DNA of 64,000 nt from the NCBI GenBank assembly GCA_964411985.1, contig CAYPNF010000039.1, positions 16,727-80,726 of the forward strand, in the 5' to 3' direction. The position numbers and the translations under genes are program-made. This DNA is from CAYPNF01 sp964411985. Its GTDB lineage: Bacteria; Verrucomicrobiota; Verrucomicrobiia; Limisphaerales; J093. Positions 46,022 through 54,480 of this stretch are shown here, piece after piece. Positions within the stretch are counted from its first letter, which is position 1. Each line of letters starts with the position of its first letter. The notes under the pieces were generated by a model. It was not told the DNA's origin. It searched no databases and worked only from the letters and a program-made list of their open reading frames with translations.

Positions 46022-46453
46022 ATGAACGGAAACCTACTTCCTGAAGCAGTGCAGATCTCAGTGACCGATGCCCTCAGGCTCAACGCATGGGCTGGTGTAG
46101 CCGTCCTGGTCTCTTTCCTCTCCCGATGGTGGTTGTCGCAGCATCTGGATGCAGGCGCTGCCCTCCGGACGCCGGTGGCTCTGGCGGCCTTGATTCCCAG
46201 TCTTTTATGGGCGCGCAGCATTGCGGGTTGGATGCGCCAGCTCGACGAATTGCAGCGGCGTATTCAGTACGAGGCGTGGTTCTTCGCTCTGATCGGAACC
46301 TTGTTTGTTCAAACCGGACTGAGTCTCTTGAAGTCAGCTAACGCATTCCCCTTGGGTCGACTTTCGCAGGGCTTGGGTTGGGAGGGTGCCTTTGCGCTCA
46401 TGTTCGCCTTCTATTGTGCGGGATCCATTCTTTCCAACCGGCGCTATCAATGA
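46022..46453 (+). CDS. Small integral membrane protein paired with an XRE regulator
   Basis: 143 residues from ATG 46022; ATGs at 45995 and 46004 lie inside the palindrome and are less likely. Four hydrophobic segments are visible (AWAGVAVLVSFLSRWWL; TPVALAALIPSLLWARSIAGW; WFFALIGTLFVQTGLSLL; GAFALMFAFYCAGSIL), with a conserved-looking QLDELQRRIQYEAWFFAL between the second and third. Its stop overlaps the XRE gene start by four bases. Two-gene units of a small membrane protein and a short XRE regulator are widespread, but their role is poorly known. Confidence 0.75.
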   Translation: MNGNLLPEAVQISVTDALRLNAWAGVAVLVSFLSRWWLSQHLDAGAALRTPVALAALIPSLLWARSIAGWMRQLDELQRRIQYEAWFFALIGTLFVQTGLSLLKSANAFPLGRLSQGLGWEGAFALMFAFYCAGSILSNRRYQ

Positions 46454-46650
46454 AGAACCGTCTTCGGGAAATGCGGACCGCCAAGCAATGGTCCCAATCG
46501 GACCTTGCCGAACGGCTTTCGGTCTCGCGGCAGACGGTCAATGCGATCGAGACGGGTCGGTACGACCCCAGCCTCCCCTTGGCGTTCAAGTTAGCCCGGC
46601 TGTTTGGAGTGACGATCGAGGATCTATTCTATCCAGAGGATCCGAAATGA
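46450..46650 (+). CDS. Short XRE-family HTH transcriptional regulator
   Basis: 66 residues, essentially a bare Cro/CI-type helix-turn-helix (RLREMRTAKQWSQSDLAERL, then VSRQTVNAIETGRYDPSL, then FKLARLFGVTIEDLFYPED). The length and the IEDLF ending match the YozG-like group of small regulators. It probably binds DNA as a dimer and represses its own operon through the palindrome at 45975-46014. Its ATG overlaps the previous stop (ATGA). A REP-like TCATCGTCTGTCCC follows at 46659-46672. Confidence 0.9.
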   Translation: MKNRLREMRTAKQWSQSDLAERLSVSRQTVNAIETGRYDPSLPLAFKLARLFGVTIEDLFYPEDPK

Positions 46651-46658
46651 TGCCGAAT

Positions 46659-46672
46659 TCATCGTCTGTCCC
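46659..46672. repeat. Single REP-like motif
   Basis: TCATCGTCTGTCCC is the exact reverse complement of the GGGACAGACGATGA motif in R-element copies 2 and 4. It sits between the XRE gene and the convergent portal gene. Confidence 0.6.
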
Positions 46673-46732
46673 TTTTGGATACTCTCTCCCGTAGTCGCCT
46701 TCGGAAGAAGGCGAGTGACCTACACCGACGCT

Positions 46733-47938
46733 CTACCCCTCGCGCAACGTATACCCAATGCGCTCACTGAGTTGGGAAGGTTCCATTCTATACCCGGCTG
46801 CCGCCAGTTGGGCGGCGTGTTGCACCACGGTGGATACTTCTGTCTCCTGGGGGGTGCACAGCTGGAACCAGGCTTGAACCGGACGTCCCGGAAAGTGCTG
46901 GTGGAGGATGTCAGTGTCAAACTGGCGCTGCAGGACCTCGCTCAGGATCTGCGCTTCGCCCTGAAGGATCTCTCCCCAGGCCTGCCAGTGAACCAATCCA
47001 GCTTGCTGCCCCACCCCCGGTTCCGCGAGCACACTCAGTTTACCACCTGTAGCCGCAAGGACGAGAGATTCGTCCAAGCTCTTCAAGTAGGTGCGAAAGG
47101 GGTTGATGCCCCGGGATTCGACCGGCACGGAAATCAGCTGCGTGCCATTGGGCAGGTAGCCTCGGGCGTTTCCCAGCACCCCTTCGAGGCGCGACGCCAG
47201 CTCTTCCTCCGCTTCCTGGCTCGCACCGGGCGGACCCACCAGAAACAGCGCAGGCACGCCATACGTCTCTACAAAGGCATCCCAGTCCTTCTGGCACAGG
47301 TTGCGCCGCACATGGATCAGCAGCGCAATCTCATCGATGGGGCGGTCGACTTCCCGGATGACGAAACGGGAAGCCTCGATGGGCTCTCCACGCCGAATGC
47401 CCCCGCGGGCCTCGCGGTTGTATTCCCAGGGACCATTCAGCCCTTCGCGTACCCAATGCCACTGGGGCACGGGCTCGAGATGGACGGGCTGGCCGTCTTC
47501 GCCGCAGTATTTCTCGAGGTGCGCAAAACCCCGGAAACGGCTGAGGACGAGGAACTGGATGGCTTCGCGCAGGTTATCAACCCGGCTGTAGGCCTCGTTG
47601 AGCGCAAGCGCCTGCTCGCGAGCCAGGTGGGGGTCCACCGGACCGGTAGGACGAGTTGCCAGATGGCGGTGCGCCCTGGCATCGGGGGAGGCTTCACGAA
47701 TTTGCCAGTCCAGTTTCAGCAAACCGCCATCGTAACGGGCCAGCAACGCGCACAAGGTGGGGTCGCGTCGTTCCACGGCGCGAAAGAGCCATTGGAGGTC
47801 GGCGTATTCACCGCGTTCCCCGGCTTCGAGGGTGGCGACGGCTCGTTCGAGCGTAAGGCCTCTGAGCGGGTTGAATTGGTCCCGCCAGCGGGTGTTGGAG
47901 GCAAGGTGAGCGTAGAGGTTCACAGGTTGGAGTTTCAT
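46733..47938 (-). CDS. Phage portal-like protein, DUF935 (Mu gp29-like)
   Basis: 401 residues from ATG at 47938. DUF935 landmarks are seen: a leader with LRGLTLERAVATLEAGERGE, ADLQWLFRAVERRDPTLCAL, ALNEAYSRVDNLREAIQFLV, and a central FVIREVDRPID followed by NLCQKDWDAFVETYGVPALF. Mu gp29 is the portal protein of the head. It is the last gene of a four-gene minus-strand module, after the terminase (66-base gap). No protease, capsid or tail gene follows; the next gene downstream is the convergent XRE regulator. The assignment is good, although the protein is a bit shorter than the Mu protein. Confidence 0.82.
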   Translation of the reverse strand: MKLQPVNLYAHLASNTRWRDQFNPLRGLTLERAVATLEAGERGEYADLQWLFRAVERRDPTLCALLARYDGGLLKLDWQIREASPDARAHRHLATRPTGPVDPHLAREQALALNEAYSRVDNLREAIQFLVLSRFRGFAHLEKYCGEDGQPVHLEPVPQWHWVREGLNGPWEYNREARGGIRRGEPIEASRFVIREVDRPIDEIALLIHVRRNLCQKDWDAFVETYGVPALFLVGPPGASQEAEEELASRLEGVLGNARGYLPNGTQLISVPVESRGINPFRTYLKSLDESLVLAATGGKLSVLAEPGVGQQAGLVHWQAWGEILQGEAQILSEVLQRQFDTDILHQHFPGRPVQAWFQLCTPQETEVSTVVQHAAQLAAAGYRMEPSQLSERIGYTLREG

Positions 47939-48003
47939 GGGAAGGAGGGGGAGAACTGGGAGTTGGGATCGGCAAAAATGGAGGTTTTGCGCAACCAGAA
48001 GGC

Positions 48004-49452
48004 TCAGCCTTCGAGGAACCGCAACGCACGTTGTTGGCGGACGCGGTTGGTACGATGACCTAATGGCCGGCACCAGGTCGGTGCTCGCAACCAGTGAAGA
48101 GCACGCCAGGCCAAGGCGAGGCTCCAGAAATGCCCAGCCCGGCCCGTCTCCTCCCTCGCATCCGTGAGGTAAACCTGTCCCTGGAGACTGACTTTTCGCT
48201 CTGGCTGATGCAGATCTTCGCGAAGGAGGGAGTCCACGGGAATCAGGATTCGGTGATCCTCGAAGGCCGCCACCAACCGATGTGCCAAGACCTCGTCGGT
48301 ACGCGCTAGCGCTCGGCTGCTCACGAGCGTCGAGCTGGACCTCCCACCGGTGGAACGTTCCTTCTTGGAGAAGTAGACCCCTCCGATTCGCACGCTGCCC
48401 AGGCTGGCTTGAAGATCTCCGACCAGACTCTCACCCAACCCGGCAAGGTCGCCTTCGTAACGGCGGAAATTGGTCAAGTGAACCAGCATTTCGAGTTGGC
48501 GCTGCTGATCTGCCTGGCGTATTCCGTTTAGGCGCAGCATGGCCACGACGCGTGCGCCATCGCCCTGGGCCGCAAGCACGCTGACGACACTTTGCTCTGG
48601 CCCCGGTCCCATGGCGTGGCCAGCGTACAACTGGGTATCCAAAGCCTCCAATCGGTCCAGCGTCACCCCTGACCACTCTCTCTCGTCGATGGAAGGGACC
48701 GAGATGGACTCTGCAGCGGCGATCAGTTCTCGGGAAAGGAGAGCCGAAGCTTCGTCCTCAAACAGACACTCGTAGTTCTGGTCGTAAGCCCGTTTGTCCA
48801 AGGCAAGCGCTCGGGCTTCTTCCGGGGTGATGGAATCGCGGGTAACGGGGTGAAAGATGGGCATGCCTTGGCGCCAGGCATCGCTCCGGGCGACCTTCCG
48901 TACGCGAAAGCGACCGCTACTGACGAGCTGATAGAACATGTTGCTGCGTCCGTTGGGGGTACTCGCGATCCGGCAGAGGTAGTCGGCGTTCGCCGAAAGA
49001 ATCGGCTCGGCGGCTTCCCAGATGGCCCGACTGTCCTCGTGAAAGGCGAACTCATCCAGGATCAGATCGCCGGAGAATCCTCGGGCAGTCCGCGGACTGG
49101 CTGCCAGAACCTTGATGCGTCCCACGCGTCCGTGGACCACGATCCGCGTTTCCATGTTCATGTTCTCGAACCGCAGATCGGCGCTTTGATCGAGATTCTC
49201 GCAGGTTTGGCCCAGTCGTCGGCAAAGTTCATGCACCTTGCGGTTCAGCTCCGCGCCGTTTTCGCGGGAATTGGAGAGAATGGTGACCAATCGACCCGGG
49301 CGAGTGAGCAACCGATCGACCGCCCAGGCAGCCAGGGTATGGCTTTTGCCAACTTGGCGGCCCCAGAGCCAGATTTCAATACCGGTGCGGCGTTCAGCGA
49401 AGGCAGAGGCTTGGTAGGGTCGCAATGGGATGAGGGGAGTTTCCTTGTTCAT
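48004..49452 (-). CDS. Phage terminase large subunit
   Basis: 482 residues from ATG at 49452. The ATPase part has a Walker A-like loop (GRQVGKSHTLAAW, about residues 31-43), SPRTARGFSGDLILDEFAFH with the Walker B aspartate and glutamate, and a motif III-like ASTPNGRSN. A C-terminal nuclease domain is suggested by length and by a conserved-looking DTQLYAGHAMGPGPEQSVV, where the first Asp would be a metal ligand. It would cut and pump DNA into a prohead. The immediate neighbours are a portal protein (downstream) and an unknown protein (upstream, where phages usually have the small subunit). Confidence 0.85.
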   Translation of the reverse strand: MNKETPLIPLRPYQASAFAERRTGIEIWLWGRQVGKSHTLAAWAVDRLLTRPGRLVTILSNSRENGAELNRKVHELCRRLGQTCENLDQSADLRFENMNMETRIVVHGRVGRIKVLAASPRTARGFSGDLILDEFAFHEDSRAIWEAAEPILSANADYLCRIASTPNGRSNMFYQLVSSGRFRVRKVARSDAWRQGMPIFHPVTRDSITPEEARALALDKRAYDQNYECLFEDEASALLSRELIAAAESISVPSIDEREWSGVTLDRLEALDTQLYAGHAMGPGPEQSVVSVLAAQGDGARVVAMLRLNGIRQADQQRQLEMLVHLTNFRRYEGDLAGLGESLVGDLQASLGSVRIGGVYFSKKERSTGGRSSSTLVSSRALARTDEVLAHRLVAAFEDHRILIPVDSLLREDLHQPERKVSLQGQVYLTDAREETGRAGHFWSLALAWRALHWLRAPTWCRPLGHRTNRVRQQRALRFLEG

Positions 49453-49480
49453 AATTGCTAGGTTCTTTTGGGGATGAGGC

Positions 49481-50068
49481 TCAGGGCAGTTCCGATTCGG
49501 GAAAGGCAAGGGTAGCCACGTTCGAGTCTTCGGGCGGTGCGCCGAACAGAGCTTGGCGGACTGCTTGGATGCGCCGGGTATCGTCCAGTGTGGCGTCGCC
49601 TTGGATCGCCCGCAGTTGCTCCAGATGCTCAAGACAGGCCCGGGCGGCGTCAAACTGAGCCTGGTCGCGCTGCAGACGGATTCGTTGGACTGCCGCCCAC
49701 CCGGACGCACTGCCTTCCTCCAATGCCTTGGTGGAGAAACAGCGTTGTCCGAACTGCAACTCGAGTTCCGGGTTCAGTACGCGAGGATCCTTGGCCAGGA
49801 GAGGGGCAAGGGCCTCATCCCATCCTCGAAGGCGTGCGTGCAGGCAAACCGCAGACCAGTGCCCTTCGAAGCGGACCAGGGCCGGGGCTGGAGTGTCGAA
49901 CCCGGAGGATTGCAGGAGCGCGTGGGCTTCCTCGAGCCGGCATGTGCGAACGTGTTCCACCAGGGTTTCCTGGAGAGAATGATCCAGCTCGAGCAAACGC
50001 AGGAAACCGGGCTCCGGTGCCAACCAGGAAACACCGGGGGTAGGGGGCGTTGGGGCGGGGGAGTTCAT
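49481..50068 (-). CDS. Unknown protein in the small-terminase position
   Basis: 195 residues from ATG at 50068. I do not recognise the family. It starts with a Pro-rich stretch and is otherwise helical, with paired segments such as FLRLLELDHSLQETLVEHVR, WDEALAPLLAKDPRVLNP and RACLEHLEQLRAIQGDA that resemble tetratricopeptide-like helices. It precedes the terminase by 28 bases and so occupies the place of a small terminase subunit (DUF3486 in Mu-like phages), but the expected HTH sequence is not evident. Confidence 0.6.
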   Translation of the reverse strand: MNSPAPTPPTPGVSWLAPEPGFLRLLELDHSLQETLVEHVRTCRLEEAHALLQSSGFDTPAPALVRFEGHWSAVCLHARLRGWDEALAPLLAKDPRVLNPELELQFGQRCFSTKALEEGSASGWAAVQRIRLQRDQAQFDAARACLEHLEQLRAIQGDATLDDTRRIQAVRQALFGAPPEDSNVATLAFPESELP

Positions 50069-50105
50069 AGGTGGGTGGGGTGGAAGTGAAGGAAGGGTGA
50101 GTGAA

Positions 50106-50900
50106 TCAGGAAACGCGGGTACGGCGTTGGCGAACGAGAGCTTTGTGCTCCGCATCCATGGAGCGGGAGAGTTGTTGCAGCAGGGGTTTGCTTTCCGCGG
50201 CGCTCCTGGCACGACCCCGTTTGAATTGCTCTACGCCACGCACGACGGAATCGAAAGCTCGCACACTGACAACGCCGAGCAAACCGGCCAGCTTTGGCAG
50301 GCGAGCGACCAGCCAACCCAGCAGTTGGCCCAGGATGGGTATGACGGCAGGAACCAGGACGATAAGGACGATCAAGCCGCCGATGCCCAGTCCGCCGAAA
50401 CTGAGCCAGCGGGTCCAGCGGCGTATGCGGGCATTGCGCTCGGCTTCGGCCTGTTCGCCCAGGGCCAGCAGACGTTCGGCGAGCTGGCGCTCCTGTCCCA
50501 GCAGTTGTTCCTGATTTGCGAAACGCCGCTCCAAAGTGGTCGTGGCCGGTCCGACAGGCCCGGAGAGGCCGGCCGCGAAGGAAAGGTTGGTGTTATTGGT
50601 GGCAGCGAGCGCGGCGGCCTGGACTTCCACCACCAAAGGGCGAATGTCGAGGGGGCGTACAGGCAAGCCTTCGAGGCGTTGATCTTGCGTGGCGAGCGTG
50701 CGAGCGACCGCCGTAAAGGCGTCACGGCGGGAGCTGGGCTGCGCATTCAGGGTGTCTACTACTGCCGTGGTGAGGACGCGGGATTCCTCGTTCAACTGTT
50801 CCCGGGTGGCGCGTCGATGCGCGGCCTGGTAGGTGCAGCCCGGAGCGTTGAGAAGGCAGAGGCACAAGAGAGCAGGGAGGGTGGTTTTGATGGATGTCAT
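50106..50900 (-). CDS. Lipoprotein-like protein with a transmembrane segment, first gene of the phage-derived module
   Basis: 264 residues from ATG at 50900. The N-terminus (TLPALLCLCLLNAPGC) is a lipobox-type signal with Cys at about residue 21. Helical sequence follows (RRATREQLNEESRVLTTAVV, then RRFANQEQLLGQERQLAERL). A long hydrophobic stretch (about 165-200, WLSFGGLGIGGLIVLIVLVP) comes next, with a basic C-terminal tail (RRTRVS). A lipid anchor plus a membrane segment recalls spanin- or holin-associated proteins, but that is speculation. It starts the operon, 37 bases before the unknown gene at 50068, and follows a hairpin-rich leader. Confidence 0.6.
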   Translation of the reverse strand: MTSIKTTLPALLCLCLLNAPGCTYQAAHRRATREQLNEESRVLTTAVVDTLNAQPSSRRDAFTAVARTLATQDQRLEGLPVRPLDIRPLVVEVQAAALAATNNTNLSFAAGLSGPVGPATTTLERRFANQEQLLGQERQLAERLLALGEQAEAERNARIRRWTRWLSFGGLGIGGLIVLIVLVPAVIPILGQLLGWLVARLPKLAGLLGVVSVRAFDSVVRGVEQFKRGRARSAAESKPLLQQLSRSMDAEHKALVRQRRTRVS

Positions 50901-50936
50901 TAGTGTTTTGGTTTGGGAAAGGCGGGGCCGCTGGAG

Positions 50937-51087
50937 GCGCCCTGAAGGGCACACCACCCGGGGACGAGCGAAGCGGGTGGCGAACCCCCAGCGACGGGGG
51001 TAGGATAGCCGGTGGGCAACGATGCCCCGGCGGTGCGGGACGAAGGCCGTGGTAACCCGGTCATCCGGGTGGGCCGCGGCTTTCGCC
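50937..51087 (-). ncRNA. Hairpin-rich leader upstream of the phage-derived module (candidate structured RNA)
   Basis: Six stems can be drawn in 150 bases: GCCC/GGGC (50939-50950), CCACCCG/CGGGTGG (50954-50980), ACCCCC/GGGGGT (50984-51001), GCCG/CGGC enclosing GGGCA-ACGA-TGCCC (51008-51031), GGCC/GGCC enclosing ACCCGG-TCAT-CCGGGT (51045-51075) and GGC/GCC (51078-51087), which on the minus strand has a GAAA loop. The density and short loops suggest a folded RNA in the 5' leader of the gene at 50900. It matches no RNA family I recognise. DNA-level palindromes are the alternative. The rest of 51088-51374 has no gene, only a GGCAGGGACGGGCTGTCC-type palindrome near 51260-51280 (plus-strand complement). 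Confidence 0.4.
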
Positions 51088-51374
51088 ATTCTGGTTGGTA
51101 GCTCGTCCAACATGGGGGTGAGTCTGCCACGCTTGACCTCAAACCCGGCTACCTTCGGTTCCGTCCATTCCGTCTATTCCGGAAAATGTGCTGGTGGAGG
51201 TAGGGCGTCGGCCGGTGGCCGCGCCGGGGACCGAACAAAGGGAGAACGGTGGGCTGCGGACAGCCCGTCCCTGCCGCAAACCGCACCCGGGCGTCGATCG
51301 CGTAACCCGCAGCGGCGCAGGTACTCACCCTAACTTGAGTTGCGCCCCGCCCGCGTTAGCAGTACTCTTGAAAC

Positions 51375-52784
51375 ATGAAACGTTGGTTATCCTGCTTGCT
51401 CCTGCTCTTGTGTGCCCTGCCTGGTGTGGCTGCCACAAACCCGGAAGAAACCGTCTCTTCCTTGCAGCGGGTTTATATCCTGCCGATTCGCGACGACATC
51501 ATGCCGCCGCTGGTCTATCTCGTGCGTCGCGGGGTGAAGGAAGCGATGGAGGCCAAGGCGGATCTGCTCCTCCTCGACATGGATACCAACGGGGGGCGCG
51601 TCGACAGTACGGAGGAGATCATTGAGATCCTGGCGCAGTTCAAAGGACAGACGGTTACCTACGTCAACCGCAAAGCCTATTCTGCTGGGGCTTTCATTTC
51701 CGTCGCTACTCAGAAGATTTACATGGGACCCGAGAGTGTGATCGGCGCGGCAGCTCCCATTATGATGTCCCCAGGAGGAATGGGCGTGGAGGACATGCCC
51801 AACACCATTGAAGTGAAGATGACCTCAGCCATCAGTGCCAAGATCCGCGCCTACGCCGAAAAGAACGGCCACAACACGCAGGTGGTCGAGGCTATGATCG
51901 ACAAGCAGAAGGAACTGAACATCGACGGAAAGGTGCTGAACGAGAAGGGCAAGATCCTCACGTTAACGAATCGGGAAGCCGAAAGGAAGTATGGCGACCC
52001 TGCCAAACCCCTGCTCTCCCTGGGAACAGTGGAGAACCTTGATGAACTCCTGCGCACGCTCGGTTTTGCAGGTGCGGCTCGGGCGGAGATCAAACCGACG
52101 GGCGCCGAAAAGCTTGCCACGTGGATTAACGCGCTCAACTGGCTTTGGCTGATTATCGGGGCTGCGGGCATCTATATTGAGTTCAAGACCCCGGGTTTCG
52201 GCCTGCCGGGCATAGTGGGTATTTCAGCCATCGCCCTTTACTTCCTGGGGGGATACATCGCAGGGCTTTCGGGACTGGAGTGGCTCGCTCTCTTTGTGCT
52301 GGGATTGGTGCTCGTGGCGCTGGAGTTGTTCTTGTTCCCCGGGACCATCGTATTGGGTCTGGCAGGCACGCTCCTGATGATCTTCACCATCATCATGTCC
52401 CTCGTGGATCACTATCCAGGGATGCCGGCCGTGCCTTCCTTGCCTCAGTTGCACCTGCCGCTACAGACGCTAGCCATCTCCCTGGTGGGCACCATTGTTG
52501 TGATCCTGACCCTGGGCCGATTCCTGCCCAAGACCCCCATCTACCAGGTCCTGGTCACCCAATCGGTCAGCGCCATGAAAACGGTGGAAGCGCAGGAGCA
52601 ACGAAGCCAGCAGTTGCTGGGCCGGGAAGGGGTCGCTATCTCTCTCCTCCGGCCGGGGGGGAAAGCCCAGTTTGGTGACGATATCGTCGACGTGGTGACC
52701 GAGGGCCCCCTGGTGGAAAAGGGGACTCGGGTTAAGGTCATTGGTGCCAGCGGCCGCGAGGCCATCGTCGCGCCGATTGTGTGA
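51375..52784 (+). CDS. NfeD-family membrane serine protease-like protein
   Basis: 469 residues. Signal peptide (LSCLLLLLCALPGVAA), then a ClpP-like serine protease domain (about 30-240) with the putative nucleophile S103 in AYSAGAFIS after a strand reading LLLLDMDTNGG. Four membrane segments follow (about 255-390), then a C-terminal NfeD OB-fold (about 400-469) with LGREGVAISLLRPGGKAQFG. Full-length NfeD proteins pair with SPFH/stomatin proteins in membrane quality control, but no stomatin gene is adjacent here. The gene ends 9 bases before a convergent small membrane protein gene. Confidence 0.9.
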   Translation: MKRWLSCLLLLLCALPGVAATNPEETVSSLQRVYILPIRDDIMPPLVYLVRRGVKEAMEAKADLLLLDMDTNGGRVDSTEEIIEILAQFKGQTVTYVNRKAYSAGAFISVATQKIYMGPESVIGAAAPIMMSPGGMGVEDMPNTIEVKMTSAISAKIRAYAEKNGHNTQVVEAMIDKQKELNIDGKVLNEKGKILTLTNREAERKYGDPAKPLLSLGTVENLDELLRTLGFAGAARAEIKPTGAEKLATWINALNWLWLIIGAAGIYIEFKTPGFGLPGIVGISAIALYFLGGYIAGLSGLEWLALFVLGLVLVALELFLFPGTIVLGLAGTLLMIFTIIMSLVDHYPGMPAVPSLPQLHLPLQTLAISLVGTIVVILTLGRFLPKTPIYQVLVTQSVSAMKTVEAQEQRSQQLLGREGVAISLLRPGGKAQFGDDIVDVVTEGPLVEKGTRVKVIGASGREAIVAPIV

Positions 52785-52793
52785 ACAGGCCGC

Positions 52794-53150
52794 TCACTTG
52801 GGCGGAATGCTCTCGAGTGCTTTGACCAGAGGTAGATAGATGGCCACAAAGACGGGGATGGTGACGAAGAACAACGATCCGGTCGCCGTGGCAAGGAAAG
52901 CCACCCAGGATTTCGCGGTTTCGGACTTCCTGGACCAAACCCAAACGCAGTAGCCAGTGGCGATCGACGCAAGCCCGATGAGGATGCTTGGACCGAGGTC
53001 CATACAGAACCTGGTGAAAGCGGGCAGTTGAAACGCCTCGCCGTGCATTCGCAGCATCGATGGCAATTGGAGTAACGCCCATACCAGCCAACAGGCCGCA
53101 CCAAAGAAGGCGAGCACGATCCCGTGCGTCAGTTTGTTCAATTTGTTCAT
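52794..53150 (-). CDS. Small integral membrane protein of unknown function
   Basis: 118 residues from ATG at 53150, with three hydrophobic segments (GIVLAFFGAACWLVWALLQL; LGPSILIGLASIATGYCVWVW; FLATATGSLFFVTIPVFVAIYLPL). No family is recognised. It converges on nfeD with a 9-base gap. Nothing is seen in the 198 bases upstream (53151-53348). Confidence 0.65.
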   Translation of the reverse strand: MNKLNKLTHGIVLAFFGAACWLVWALLQLPSMLRMHGEAFQLPAFTRFCMDLGPSILIGLASIATGYCVWVWSRKSETAKSWVAFLATATGSLFFVTIPVFVAIYLPLVKALESIPPK

Positions 53151-53348
53151 ATTCTTTTCTCTCCGATTCGACCGGGATGCTCATGAACACTCACGGTAGC
53201 ATCCAGTGCGAGAACGATGGTGTGTCTCCCTCGCGCACGCCCGGAACCTTCCGAGCCCTTCGGTACGCATACGCCCAGTTGCCATGCTGGCATCCTAGGA
53301 TTGGCGCCAAAGGAATGCTCATTCCTGCGGTTTGGTTTTCGAATGTGC

Positions 53349-53717
53349 CTAAACAGGCAACCTCTCCCCAAACACGATCCGGTGACCGTCCGGAGTGACG
53401 ACGGCAAATTCGCGCATTCCCCACGGCTTGTCCGCGAGCTTGTGCCAGATCTCCACCCCCTTCTCGAGGACCTCCCGGTAAAGACCCGTTGCATCCCGGA
53501 CGTGAAGATAGGCGAACCACGAGTGATCCTGGTTCTTCGACATCGGCACCGCATCGGGACAATGGCCAAGCCGCAGCTTGCAGGCGCCGCGACTCAGGAA
53601 TGTCCAGCCATCGACGCTGAGGTCTTCGTTGAAACCAAGCTTCTCCGAATAGAACCGCCTGGAAGCCGCCAAGTCATTGACGGCCAGGACGAAGGTGGAC
53701 GAGAGGATCTCAGACAT
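53349..53717 (-). CDS. VOC-superfamily (glyoxalase/bleomycin-resistance-like) protein
   Basis: 122 residues with the two beta-alpha-beta-beta-beta halves of the VOC fold: VLAVNDLAASRRFYSEKLGF in the first, WFAYLHVRDATGLYREVLEK in the second, and the usual EFAVVTPDGHRIVFGE ending. The general family includes glyoxalases, dioxygenases and antibiotic-binding proteins; the metal ligands cannot be assigned firmly. The gene is monocistronic and borders the repeat region before the GxxExxY gene. Confidence 0.82.
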   Translation of the reverse strand: MSEILSSTFVLAVNDLAASRRFYSEKLGFNEDLSVDGWTFLSRGACKLRLGHCPDAVPMSKNQDHSWFAYLHVRDATGLYREVLEKGVEIWHKLADKPWGMREFAVVTPDGHRIVFGERLPV

Positions 53718-53796
53718 TTTCAGTTCCTTCCATGATTGCCAACGGTCCGGACCACCGAAGACTCTACTGCAGCTGGTGAGCTTGTCGCAATCCCCA

Positions 53797-53977
53797 AGAA
53801 AGGGCCCCGCTTCTTCCTGTCCGCTTCCGCTTTCTTCATGGTTGACCCCAACAACCTCACTTCACACTCCGTCCCGCTCAGATTCCGAATCTCAACCATG
53901 AAGCCGAAGGAAGCTGAAGGAAGTGGGAAGAAATGAAGGGTTTCTTCTTCCTGCCAGCTTCGTTCTTCTTCATGGTT
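53797..53977. repeat. Left repeat block beside the GxxExxY gene (half plus full hairpin unit)
   Basis: A half unit ending in CTTCATGGTT (53834-53843) is followed by a 50-base spacer (including TTCCGAATCT) and a full hairpin unit (53894-53977). The full unit opens with AACCATGAAG and closes with the exact mirror CTTCATGGTT, with GGAAGCTGAAGGAAG and its approximate complement inside. The same units in reverse order lie on the other side of the gene at 54055. No gene is seen elsewhere in 53718-54054. Confidence 0.8.
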
Positions 53978-54054
53978 GACCCTCAACACCGCTCTTCATC
54001 TCCATTCTCAGTTTCGGCTTTACTTCCCGATCCCCTGAATCCTAGCGTCTTCCC

Positions 54055-54480
54055 ATGATCGTCAAGGAGGCGGTTCAGAGATTCTCGGATTTGTCCTATC
54101 GGGTGATTCGGTGTGCCATCGAGGTTCATGATCAGTTGGGACCGGGTTTGCTGGAAAGCACCTACGAACGCTGTCTCGGGCATGAGCTTCTGCTCCAGGG
54201 CATCCGAGCCCGATCCCAGTGTGAAATCCCGGTTTGCTACAAAGGGCTCCAACTCGACTGCGGATACCGAGTCGACCTGCTCGTGGAGGACCAACTCATC
54301 GTGGAACTGAAGAGCGTCGAACGCGTGACCCCTATCCATGAAGCTCAGCTGCTGACGTATCTCCGCCTGGCGAGGATCCGGGACGGATTACTGATCAATT
54401 TCAACGTGAGAAGACTCAGGGACGGGCTTCGCAGCTTCGTGCTGGATCCAGCGATGTGGGGAGGAGCGGGTGAGAAATGA
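54055..54480 (+). CDS. GxxExxY-family protein
   Basis: 141 residues. The name-giving motif is GPGLLESTYERCL (about residues 29-41). The C-terminal half has CGYRVDLLVEDQLIVELKSV, a D-x(n)-E-x-K pattern typical of PD-(D/E)XK nuclease folds. Function is unknown; a nuclease role is inferred from the fold motif. The stop (TGA at 54478-54480) shares its last base with the right-hand repeat. The gene with its mirror-image repeats looks like one transferable or self-contained unit. The same protein family is patchily distributed and often occurs in repeat-rich intergenic places. Confidence 0.85.
   Translation: MIVKEAVQRFSDLSYRVIRCAIEVHDQLGPGLLESTYERCLGHELLLQGIRARSQCEIPVCYKGLQLDCGYRVDLLVEDQLIVELKSVERVTPIHEAQLLTYLRLARIRDGLLINFNVRRLRDGLRSFVLDPAMWGGAGEK

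Noticed and set aside
46715..48058. 447-codon plus-strand open frame
   Set aside because: Complementary to the DUF935 portal gene, which has family motifs. No support for the opposite strand.
46733..50900. Complete prophage
   Set aside because: No integrase, attachment repeats, capsid, tail or lysis genes are visible; only a packaging module is present.
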